Shown: one piece after another, positions 53,765 to 64,000 of the stretch
How the letters are laid out: each line of letters starts with the position of its first letter
Numbering within the stretch: the stretch's first letter is position 1
Origin: Pseudarthrobacter sp. NS4
Lineage (GTDB): Bacteria > Actinomycetota > Actinomycetes > Actinomycetales > Micrococcaceae
DNA length: 64,000 nucleotides
Direction: 5' to 3'
Assembly: GCF_024758005.1 (NCBI RefSeq)
Contig: NZ_CP103288.1
Span: forward strand, 2,728,001 to 2,792,000
Notes under the pieces: model-generated
Database searches by the model: none
Seen by the model: the letters and a program-made list of their open reading frames with translations, nothing else
Told to the model about the DNA's origin: nothing
Program-made: the position numbers and the translations under genes

Positions 53765-55740
53765 GCTGGGCCGGCGTCCTCCCGGCCGTTGTCCTGGCAG
53801 CACTGCTGCTATACGTACCCGGAGCCGTGATTGCGGCCTGCCTTAAATTCAGGTTGGGGGGAATTCTTGGTTTCGCCCCCCTCCACTCGACGGCGGCCGC
53901 CGGACTCGCAGGCGTCATAGCTGGTTTGCTGGGCGTCCCTTGGGGCCTCCTGCCGTTTCTGCTGGTAAGTGCCACGCTGGCCGTAGCCGCCCTGCTGGTC
54001 ACCCGCGGATACCCCTGGCGGATACGCCGCGTGCCCTGGCGTCATGTCCTGCCTTTCATGGCCATTGGCATTGCCACCATCTCGATTGGCTGGCGATTCG
54101 TTCAACTGGTCGGTTCCCCCGAGCACCCATCGCAGGTGTTCGACAATGTATTTCACCTGAATGCCATCCGGTTCATCCTTGACACGGGTAATGCCTCGTC
54201 GCTCACGCTGGCTTCGATTCAGGGCGTGTCCGGCTTGGACGCCGTCTACCCCGCGGCATGGCATTCCTTCGCTGCCCTCCTCGTGCAACTGACCGGTGTA
54301 GACATTCCAGCTGCCCAAAACGCCCTCAACCTGGTCATTGCGGCGATTGTCTGGCCGGCTTCCTGCCTGTTTCTGGTGTCAAAGACCATCTCCCGCAGGC
54401 CTGCTGCCCTTATCATCGCCTCTGTAATCTCCAGCACCCAAGTTGCATTCCCCTTCCTCATGATTGTCTGGGGGCCTTTGTTCCCATATGCCATGGCAAT
54501 AAGCATGATGCCGGTGGTGATAACGTCACTCGCAGGCCTGGCGCGCTTCAGGCGTACGCGCACCGAACCACTCCGCAGTTGGACCTCATCCCTGGTTCTT
54601 TGTATGGCTGGCCTTGCATTTGCCCATACGAGTTCGATCAACACCACAATTGCCGTCAGCCTTCCGGTCGCGGCGTTACTCTGGTGGCGCCTCGCCAGGG
54701 AACGGGCAGCCAGGCAGTTCAGTGTCTCCAGGAGCTGGCTTTTCATCACAGAAACCATGGCTGTCCTTGTGCTCGGAGCTGCCCTCTGGTTCAAATTGCG
54801 TCCCGCGCCCTATGACAACTGGGGACCTTCAGTTAAGCCCGGTGCCGCCGTCGGTGAAATCCTGACTGTGAGCACGATGCAATCGGCCATCCCGGCGGTC
54901 GTTGTCTCGGTACTCTCGGTCGTCGGATTACTCACCGTCTTCCAGATGAAGAAGCTGCGATGGGTGGCTGCCGGTTATGGAACTGTTGGGGCACTGTATG
55001 TAGTCGCAGCATCGTTTCCCAAGGGTCAGCTTCGGGATGCCCTTGTCGGCACCTGGTACCAGGACACCTACCGGCTGGCTGCCCTATTGCCGCTGTTCGT
55101 AACGCCCCTGGCTGTCATCGGTGGGCTTCGTCTCTGGGATTCCTGGCGGCGCTCAGGGTATACGGCCAAGTTGTCCCGGGCACTCGAGGGCCGTGTGCCC
55201 GGGCTCAGGGACCGGGGACCAGCCGCTATCTCCGTCGCTGCAGTCGCCATCTTCACACTGCTCGCAACCTTCGCGGGCCCGCTCACGCACTACATCCGCG
55301 GCGCATCAACCGTGTACCGGTTCGACGCCTCCTCCGACTTACTGACACCCGATGAACTGGCGTTGCTGGAACGTGTTCCGAATCATGTGCCTGCTGATGC
55401 TGTAATAGCGGACAACCCTTGGAACGGAAGCTCACTGGCCTACGCTTATACAGGGAGACGCGTCCTGACAGCCCACCTATTCGCCGCGGAGCACCCGGAG
55501 ACAAAGACTATTGATCAACGGTTGAAGGATTCACCGGATAGCACTGCTGTCTGTACCGCGCTGAGAAATCAGAACGTGCAGTTCGTATTGGACTTCGGTT
55601 CCGATTACCTGATCGACTTGCCCGGCTCGCAAGACTATCCCGGCGTAACTGATATAGGGGACGCCCGGGGATTCACCCTCGTTGACTCGCAGGGCGACAA
55701 CGCGAAGCTTTACCGGATTACGGCATGCGATATAACCTGA
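53761..55740 (+). CDS. DUF6541 multi-spanning membrane protein
   Basis: A 659-aa protein with roughly 13 hydrophobic helices and a C-terminal extracytoplasmic domain (about 535-659). Early features: VLPAVVLAALLLYVPGAVIA, FAPLHSTAAAGLAGVIAGL; then VGSPEHPSQVFDNVFHLNAIR with an acidic loop like GT-C enzymes; late PNHVPADAVIADNPWNGSSL. It matches the DUF6541 family of Arthrobacter and Corynebacterineae surface-polysaccharide loci, likely a polyprenyl-sugar-dependent glycosyltransferase. Coupled to the flippase gene. Confidence 0.82.
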   Translation: MSWAGVLPAVVLAALLLYVPGAVIAACLKFRLGGILGFAPLHSTAAAGLAGVIAGLLGVPWGLLPFLLVSATLAVAALLVTRGYPWRIRRVPWRHVLPFMAIGIATISIGWRFVQLVGSPEHPSQVFDNVFHLNAIRFILDTGNASSLTLASIQGVSGLDAVYPAAWHSFAALLVQLTGVDIPAAQNALNLVIAAIVWPASCLFLVSKTISRRPAALIIASVISSTQVAFPFLMIVWGPLFPYAMAISMMPVVITSLAGLARFRRTRTEPLRSWTSSLVLCMAGLAFAHTSSINTTIAVSLPVAALLWWRLARERAARQFSVSRSWLFITETMAVLVLGAALWFKLRPAPYDNWGPSVKPGAAVGEILTVSTMQSAIPAVVVSVLSVVGLLTVFQMKKLRWVAAGYGTVGALYVVAASFPKGQLRDALVGTWYQDTYRLAALLPLFVTPLAVIGGLRLWDSWRRSGYTAKLSRALEGRVPGLRDRGPAAISVAAVAIFTLLATFAGPLTHYIRGASTVYRFDASSDLLTPDELALLERVPNHVPADAVIADNPWNGSSLAYAYTGRRVLTAHLFAAEHPETKTIDQRLKDSPDSTAVCTALRNQNVQFVLDFGSDYLIDLPGSQDYPGVTDIGDARGFTLVDSQGDNAKLYRITACDIT

Positions 55741-55801
55741 CCTGCTGCAGCTGCAGGCCAGCTTCCCAAATTCTGCTTCCCAACAGCACTAGGCTGGAAA
55801 G

Positions 55802-56869
55802 GTGATTCCCGTTTCCCACCGACCTTCAAGACTCCGGACTGCGGCTTTACTGTCAGGACTTCTATGCCTGTCTGCCTGCTCAACCACTCCCCCAGGAACT
55901 ATTCAAGGAGCCCTTACCGGCATCGGCAGCAGCGCCGGGCGGGGAGCGGTAAGTGCATGGGGCCTTGCATGGGGTAATACAGTCAAAGGCACCTCCGTCA
56001 GCTACTCGCCCGACGGTTCCGCCGCCGGCCTTAAGGCTTTCCAGGACGGCCAGGCCCACTTTGCAGTAAGTTCTGCCCCACTGTCAGAGAAGGATGCAGG
56101 TGCAGTGCGCGGAATGTGTACTGCCAAAGGTGCGCTATCGATAGCTGCTGGAGTTCTGCCGGTCGGTGTCGCGGTTAAGATCAAGGGTGTTAATGATCTG
56201 ATTCTGGATGCCCCAACCCTTGCTGCAATTCTTCAAGGCGACATCACACGCTGGAACGATTCCCGCATTCGGGGCCTCAACCCGGGAACTTCTCTACCGG
56301 ACCTTGCGATTACCGTCATTGTCCAGGAGGGACCTTCGGACACCGTAAGACCGATCAATGAATACCTGAGCCAGGAGCCGGGGGTTCAGTGGGAGCCGGA
56401 GGCCCCGGATCGCTGGCCCTCCGCCGTCGTCGGACAAACTTCGTCACCGCCTCTGGATCTTGCCGACAAGTTGGACGACACCAATGGAGGTTTGTCCATT
56501 CTCGACGGGAGTATCATCGGCAACCGGTTCCTCGCCGCGCAGATCGTCTTCGACAGTAAACCGAGACGACTGCAGGCTTCCTCCGTGGTCGACGCCGTTA
56601 CGACCGGTGAAGTGAAAGTATCACCAACCTCCGTTGTTCAGGCCCTTGATGGCCGCTCCGGCTACGCCTTAGGCACAATCATCTACGTGCATCTCTGCCG
56701 GGAATACTCTGAGGAAGCCTTGGGTCGCCTTAGCCAGTCCTTTGGTGAAAATGTCCTTGCCGAGGAGTCGCAAAAGAACGCCAACGCATTTGCCTTTGTG
56801 ATGTCGCCGAGCAAGAAGGCCGTAAGCGAAGGACTGGCACTTGTTGGGACCATTGGAGACGGACAATGA
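55802..56869 (+). CDS. PstS-like phosphate-binding lipoprotein in the polysaccharide locus
   Basis: A 355-aa substrate-binding protein, start GTG 55802. A lipoprotein signal with lipobox LSAC (Cys at about 25) is followed by the PBP-like fold: GSSAGRGAVSAWGLAWG, VSYSPDGSAAGLKAFQDGQAHFAVSSAPLS, DAPTLAAILQGDITRWNDSRI and ILDGSIIGNRFLAA. The first segments correspond to the phosphate-loop pattern of PstS. It overlaps the next DUF2142 gene by 4 bp and has no pstCAB transporter genes beside it, so it may sense or bind phosphate at the surface rather than feed an ABC transporter. Confidence 0.72.
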   Translation: MIPVSHRPSRLRTAALLSGLLCLSACSTTPPGTIQGALTGIGSSAGRGAVSAWGLAWGNTVKGTSVSYSPDGSAAGLKAFQDGQAHFAVSSAPLSEKDAGAVRGMCTAKGALSIAAGVLPVGVAVKIKGVNDLILDAPTLAAILQGDITRWNDSRIRGLNPGTSLPDLAITVIVQEGPSDTVRPINEYLSQEPGVQWEPEAPDRWPSAVVGQTSSPPLDLADKLDDTNGGLSILDGSIIGNRFLAAQIVFDSKPRRLQASSVVDAVTTGEVKVSPTSVVQALDGRSGYALGTIIYVHLCREYSEEALGRLSQSFGENVLAEESQKNANAFAFVMSPSKKAVSEGLALVGTIGDGQ

Positions 56870-58566
56870 GCATCTTCTTAAATAAAGTTCAACGGCGTGG
56901 GCTTCCCCGTCCCCTCCCTACCTTCGGCCTCCTGACCGCAATCTTCTTCCTGCTGTTCGGGCTGTGGTCCATCGCCACACCGTTGATGGGGGTCCCAGAT
57001 GAACCCGCCCACACCATCAAGGCTGCAGCGGTAGTCCGGGGACAAGTCGTGGTGGAAGAGGGCACATCATTCGGCCATGGCGTTCATGTCCGGGTGCCTA
57101 ATTACATCGCAAGCCTTCATGCCCAAAGCTGCTACAAATTCAACCGGGCACAGGCGGCCGACTGCACGGCCCCCATCTACGCGGACGACACCTTCACAAA
57201 CATTGCTGTGACTTCTGCAGGGTCATATAACCCCATGTACTACTGGGTCGTGGGGCTGCCGACTCTGTTCATGTCGGGGGCACCAGCCATTTATGCCATG
57301 CGACTGGTGAGCGCCATCTTGTGTGCTGTCTTTGTGGCCGCCGCTTTCACAGCCCTCACTGAATTACGCCGCCCGAAATACCCCGTCCTGGTGGCTGCAC
57401 TGTCTATGACTCCGATGATCCTGTTCCTCGGCGGGGGCATCAACCCGAATTCCTTGGAAATCGTAGCCACGATGGCGGCATTTTCAGGGTTCGTAGTTGT
57501 GCTGGACAACTGGAGGAACACCAAACGCGTGGTCCCTGCCCTGGCCACCGTCGCGGCAGCCACAGTCGTACTCGCCAACGCACGGCAGATTTCGCTGGTG
57601 TGGCTGCTTTGTGCCTTGATCGTTGGCGTTTGCTCCTTCCGGTTCCGGCGGACATTGGCGGTTTTTTCAGACAAGCGTGTCTTGGTAGCCGCGGCACTGG
57701 CCATTCCGGGCGCCGTACTGGGACTGCTGTGGATGTATATCTCCGCGAACGGACCCGCGAATGTTGGTGTGGCGCCGGAGGGGATTGCCAACCCGCACCC
57801 CGATGCACCCCTATACCGGGGGTTCATGATCATGCTTGACCGCACCTACGATTTCTTCCCCCAATACATCGGCATCATGGGCTGGCTGGACACGCCCGCA
57901 CCCGAGCTGGTGACCCTCGTCTGGGGTGGACTCATGATTGCGGGCCTGGTAATCCCGCTTTGTGTCCGGCCACTGCGTAATTGGACCGGCTACTGGGTGG
58001 CGCTGGCCATGCTCTACTTGGTCCCAGCGCTGCTGCAGACCGCCCTCTGGCGCGGTATGGGCTTCATTTGGCAGGGACGCTACACGCTGCCGCTGGTTAT
58101 CGTTTTGTTTATCAGCGTGGGCCTGGGTTTGCGTAAACTCCGGTTCCCGGGCGGTCCTGTGGCCGTTCACGTTTCAAGGGTCGTCTACTGGCTGCTCGTA
58201 TTTTGCCATACGCTGACTTTCGTTTACGTCCTGCGCCGGTACGTGGTGGGGATTAGCGAAATCGCCAACTGGCAGACGCTTTTCTCATCACCCGACTGGC
58301 ATCCACCCCTCGGCTGGCTGCCTTTGACCACGGTCTACTTCCTCGTAACGGCATCAGCAGCCCTGCTCCTGTTCCGCTATCTGCACAATGGACAACCTCT
58401 AATACATCGAACCAACTCGCCCGGCAAGCCGGTGCCGCAACCCGCAGGGAGCGAGCAAGTGCGCGACGGTGCAGGCTATGACGCCACACTAGCGCCTGTT
58501 CACGCAACCGTGCCGGGGGCGACCCCAAGCGGAGTTTCGGCCGCGCCGCCCCAGCATCCGGTCTAG
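56866..58566 (+). CDS. DUF2142 multi-spanning membrane protein (paralogue 2 of 3)
   Basis: A 566-aa protein, ATG 56866 inside the PstS-like stop. It shares with its paralogues the loop TPLMGVPDEPAHTIKAAAVV, GGINPNSLEIVATM, YIGIMGWLDTPAPELV and FIWQGRYTLPLVIVL. About 11 hydrophobic helices; hydrophilic C-terminal tail of about 55 aa. Probably a membrane glycosyltransferase or transport protein of GT-C type. It overlaps with the lipoprotein gene, so expression is coupled. Confidence 0.85.
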   Translation: MSIFLNKVQRRGLPRPLPTFGLLTAIFFLLFGLWSIATPLMGVPDEPAHTIKAAAVVRGQVVVEEGTSFGHGVHVRVPNYIASLHAQSCYKFNRAQAADCTAPIYADDTFTNIAVTSAGSYNPMYYWVVGLPTLFMSGAPAIYAMRLVSAILCAVFVAAAFTALTELRRPKYPVLVAALSMTPMILFLGGGINPNSLEIVATMAAFSGFVVVLDNWRNTKRVVPALATVAAATVVLANARQISLVWLLCALIVGVCSFRFRRTLAVFSDKRVLVAAALAIPGAVLGLLWMYISANGPANVGVAPEGIANPHPDAPLYRGFMIMLDRTYDFFPQYIGIMGWLDTPAPELVTLVWGGLMIAGLVIPLCVRPLRNWTGYWVALAMLYLVPALLQTALWRGMGFIWQGRYTLPLVIVLFISVGLGLRKLRFPGGPVAVHVSRVVYWLLVFCHTLTFVYVLRRYVVGISEIANWQTLFSSPDWHPPLGWLPLTTVYFLVTASAALLLFRYLHNGQPLIHRTNSPGKPVPQPAGSEQVRDGAGYDATLAPVHATVPGATPSGVSAAPPQHPV

Positions 58567-58987
58567 TTTCCCCAGCAGTAGTTCTCGGTGCAGTGCCCGA
58601 AGCAGTAGTCCAGGATGCAACGCTGAGAGAGCTGCGTGCCACCGGCACCAAGTATGAGTACCGGTGGCACGCGCCCAGGGATCCCGCACGGTTGGTTTAA
58701 CGCCCGTGTCCACTCCCTCGGACCCCGGACGGTCCGACACGCATTGGCGTTCCACTTTCATGGTTGCGCGGACCGGACCGGGGCATTCCACCGGACACCG
58801 CCCTGGCGCCCTCACTGAACCGTTGAGCAGCCAGTTATGTGAGCCGTGGGCGCGTCGACAAGAATGCGGGCGGTTGGCTGCGGTTCTTTTCGCGCTCAGC
58901 CGTGGGCGGTGCCTTCACTGATACTTAATCAGCCCGATATCCCAAGCGACCAAGGCTGTCCGGCGTCAATGATCCAGTTCTAAAGAA
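58567..58987. other. Non-coding gap with hairpin (58634-58672)
   Basis: No gene is supported in this 421-bp stretch: the open frames lack family features. A hairpin with 12-bp arms GCGTGCCACCGG (58634-58645) and CCGGTGGCACGC (58661-58672), loop 15 nt, lies 67 bp after the DUF2142 stop and may terminate the operon. Confidence 0.55.
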
Positions 58988-59467
58988 TTAGACTGTTTCC
59001 GCGGCTTCGGGGGTGCGCTTGAATATCCAGTGCCGGTACAGGAGGTAGTTCCATCCCGTAGTCAGGATGGTAGCGGTGGTCTTGCCTATGACGTAGGACC
59101 AACCCAGGGCATCAAAGCCGGTAACAATCACATCACTGACGACGATGTTCACGAGAACCAGCAACAGGTACTTAGCCGCGCTGACGCTTCCCTTATTAGT
59201 CGCACGAAAGGTGAAGACCCGCTGCAGCAAAAAGTTGAAGACCAGACTGACAATGAATGCGATCGGAGTGGCAATCCAAAGTGCCACACCGAACGCTTCG
59301 TGCAGGAGCGCAAGAAGCCCCAAATCGAGGGCGAATGAAAGGCCGCCGACCAGCAGAAACCGTACAACGGCGTTTTGGTACAAGCCGACCGCGAAGCCCG
59401 GCACCGTAGGTGGCAAAACTGCGGACTCCTCAGGGGAAGACGATGCACTGGAAGCAGAACTGCGCAT
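58988..59467 (-). CDS. GtrA family membrane protein
   Basis: A 159-aa protein from ATG 59467 (GGAGG 12 bp upstream). Four hydrophobic helices: FLLVGGLSFALDLGLLALLH, IATPIAFIVSLVFNFLLQR, YLLLVLVNIVVSDVIVTGF and a last one with GKTTATILTTGWNYLLYRHWIF, the GtrA signature. GtrA proteins are often considered flippases or anchors for polyprenyl-linked sugars in cell-wall glycosylation. Divergent from the third DUF2142 gene, sharing a 76-bp promoter region. Confidence 0.87.
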   Translation of the reverse strand: MRSSASSASSSPEESAVLPPTVPGFAVGLYQNAVVRFLLVGGLSFALDLGLLALLHEAFGVALWIATPIAFIVSLVFNFLLQRVFTFRATNKGSVSAAKYLLLVLVNIVVSDVIVTGFDALGWSYVIGKTTATILTTGWNYLLYRHWIFKRTPEAAETV

Positions 59468-59543
59468 CGTTTTGTATATCCTCCTGGTTGGCTGAAGCAT
59501 GCGGATTTGACCCGCCGAACTCCAAAGTATTGTTAAACTTATC

Positions 59544-61124
59544 ATGCAAAAATTCATCACCCCGTCGCTGGCGCCCGTGCTCAGATCCTCCCCGACTAGC
59601 GGAAGGCGGCCATCCCCGATGCGCGTGTTGTTAGTTGCCTGGCTGCTGTTTGGCTTAATCGGAAGCGTTTGGAGCTTCGCTTCGCCGCTAATGTCAGTCC
59701 CCGATGAACCTGCCCACGCAATCAAAGCCGCGGCTGTTGCCCGCGGACAACTGTGGGGAACGAGTTCGGGCGTTCAAGGAGCTCCCTTGACGGTCCAAGT
59801 TCCTGGTTATATCGCGGATCTCAACAACCATGTCTGTTTCGCGCAGCGTTCAAACGTAACAGCTGACTGTGCGACCCCGATTGACGCTTCAGACCGCGGC
59901 TGGAGAACCGGCAAGACCTCGGCCGGAAACTACAACCCTGTTTACTACGGCATTGTCGGGATGGGCAGCCGGGGCCTAAGCGGTGAGGCGGCAATCTACG
60001 CAATGCGGCTTATCAGCGCCTGGATGGTGTCATTCTTCCTGGCAGCCATTTTCTGCGCGGCATCAACCCTCCGGCGCTTCCATCGTCCCGTCATCGCAGC
60101 GTCGATTGCACTGACTCCTGCCGTCTTTTTTCTGACCGGGTCCATCAATCCCAATGCTCTTGAAATTGCGACGGCGGGAGCAGTGTTCATGAGCCTCTGC
60201 GCAATCTTTGAGCAATCTGCCGGCAAAATCCCCATCAGCAAACTGCTACTGGTCATCGCTGCGCTGTCCGGTACCCTGCTAGCCCATACAAGGCCGCTTT
60301 CACTTCTCTGGCTGGCCATTGCTGCTGTCTCAGCCGTCCTGTGCTATGGGATCAGTACGCTCATCCGCACCCTCGCAGTCCGCGGCTTCCAGGTGGCCCT
60401 GTTGGTGGTCGCCCTGTCCAGCTTGTTTGCCCTGTGGTGGGTCGTCTCAGCGAAGAGCTTCGACAGCCTCCTCGCCGGCGCCCCCATACCCGCTGAAGAT
60501 GCTGCTGTGGCAATGCTTGATAAAACTGTCTTTTTTATGGTCGAGTACGTCGGAGTTCTCGGGTGGATCGACACATTGCCCCCGCCTGCAGCCCTTTACA
60601 CCTGGGTGCTGGGCTTCGGGGCAATGCTTCTGCTGGCTTACACGGCGCGACCTGTCAGGGGACGCTGGGTCATGGCGCTGTTGACGCTCACCGTGATTGT
60701 CGTCCCCACCGCACTGCAGGCCGGCTCCAGCGAAAAGTTGGGCTGGATCTGGCAGGGCCGTTACACGCTGGCCATGGTGGTAACGCTCATCCTGGCGGCC
60801 GGTGTCAGCACACGATTCCGCCCCTACCGGATTACGCCCTGGACCAAGTCGATGGTGCGCTGGGGGCTGGTCCTCGGGGCCCTCGCACACGCCTACGTTT
60901 TCCTCGAAGGCCTAAGGCGCTACACCATCGGAATTCAGGGACACACCAACTGGACTGAGATGTTCGAGCCTGTGTGGCAGCCCCCTGGCACGTGGCAAGT
61001 GCTCGCTCTCGCCTACATCCTGCTCCTTTTAGTCGCTGGTGTAGGCCTTTACCGCGTGTTGACTACTCCACAAGCCCCTTATCACCCTGTCGAAGCGGCA
61101 CGTGCATCGCAGCAAAGGCCGTGA
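59544..61124 (+). CDS. DUF2142 multi-spanning membrane protein (paralogue 3 of 3)
   Basis: A 526-aa protein with about 11 helices, ATG 59544 (ATG 59619 is an alternative). Shared motifs: ASPLMSVPDEPAHAIKAAAV, GSINPNALEIATAG, EYVGVLGWIDTLPPPAALY and LGWIWQGRYTLAMVVTL. Convergent with glfT2, 12 bp apart. It is closer in layout to paralogue 1 (same HTNWTEM and WQPP motifs) than to paralogue 2, suggesting duplication within the locus. Confidence 0.85.
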   Translation: MQKFITPSLAPVLRSSPTSGRRPSPMRVLLVAWLLFGLIGSVWSFASPLMSVPDEPAHAIKAAAVARGQLWGTSSGVQGAPLTVQVPGYIADLNNHVCFAQRSNVTADCATPIDASDRGWRTGKTSAGNYNPVYYGIVGMGSRGLSGEAAIYAMRLISAWMVSFFLAAIFCAASTLRRFHRPVIAASIALTPAVFFLTGSINPNALEIATAGAVFMSLCAIFEQSAGKIPISKLLLVIAALSGTLLAHTRPLSLLWLAIAAVSAVLCYGISTLIRTLAVRGFQVALLVVALSSLFALWWVVSAKSFDSLLAGAPIPAEDAAVAMLDKTVFFMVEYVGVLGWIDTLPPPAALYTWVLGFGAMLLLAYTARPVRGRWVMALLTLTVIVVPTALQAGSSEKLGWIWQGRYTLAMVVTLILAAGVSTRFRPYRITPWTKSMVRWGLVLGALAHAYVFLEGLRRYTIGIQGHTNWTEMFEPVWQPPGTWQVLALAYILLLLVAGVGLYRVLTTPQAPYHPVEAARASQQRP

Positions 61125-61136
61125 GCCGAGGGATCA

Positions 61137-64000
<2,864 letters not shown>

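Noticed and set aside
58489..58815. Minus-strand open frames in the gap after the second DUF2142 gene
   Set aside because: No ribosome binding site or family features; Arg-rich shadow-like composition.

Overview
The window is high-GC actinobacterial DNA. Gene content and protein style point to Arthrobacter/Pseudarthrobacter (Micrococcaceae): Kgd-type 2-oxoglutarate metabolism enzyme, SigR/RsrA with a HxxxCxxC anti-sigma factor, bL37 mini ribosomal protein, SAM-IV riboswitch, FtsEX with an M23 hydrolase, Glf/GlfT2 galactan enzymes, many GTG starts and 4-bp ATGA/GTGA overlaps. The genus assignment is inference from families, not from a search. Layout: 1-8.4 kb holds a pair of CNNM/CBS membrane proteins, kgd, an SGNH-like protein with degenerate catalytic blocks, an autoregulated-looking DUF4097-PadR operon and bL37. 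8.5-13.8 kb holds the thiol-stress pair sigR-rsrA and, divergently, DoxX-aroA-rsgA-hisN. 13.9-18.4 kb has a SAM-IV riboswitch over a class V aminotransferase, a methyltransferase, a DtxR/MntR-like regulator and a two-gene CrcB/Fluc channel. 18.4-25.1 kb (minus strand) has an HtrA-like protease, tmRNA, smpB, an M23 peptidase, ftsX, ftsE and prfB. 25.2-39.3 kb is a Tad pilus operon (cpaF-tadB-tadC-DUF4244-tadE-tadE-tadG-like, minus strand) interrupted inside tadC by a 9.4-kb integrative element. The 3' stub of tadC lies at 26873-26937 and the 5' part at about 36350-37216; joined, they restore a normal TadC C-terminus. 39.6-64 kb is a surface-polysaccharide region: a secreted GH25 lysozyme with ten FG-GAP repeats, dTDP-rhamnose genes (rfbA, rfbB and an rfbC-rfbD fusion), several glycosyltransferases, a flippase-like protein, large membrane proteins (three DUF2142 paralogues, one DUF6541), GtrA, a PstS-like lipoprotein, and glfT2-glf at the right edge. 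The most interesting system is the element at 26938-36349. It has a large serine recombinase at the attR end, a replication-type gene whose middle carries 12-bp-spaced repeats (possible origin), small phage-type genes, one HK97-fold major capsid protein with no terminase large subunit, portal, protease or tail gene, three imperfect repeats in front of the capsid gene, and a divergent PLD-nuclease/adenine-methyltransferase pair that looks like a restriction-modification system. It resembles a capsid-carrying phage satellite with defence cargo. Its position inside tadC, with a strong terminator facing the downstream pilin genes, suggests that integration switches the pilus off and precise excision would restore it. 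The working relationships are: rhamnose donor enzymes feed the glycosyltransferases and flippase; Glf/GlfT2 supply galactofuran; FtsEX probably controls the neighbouring M23 hydrolase; SmpB and tmRNA act together; SigR and RsrA form a redox switch.
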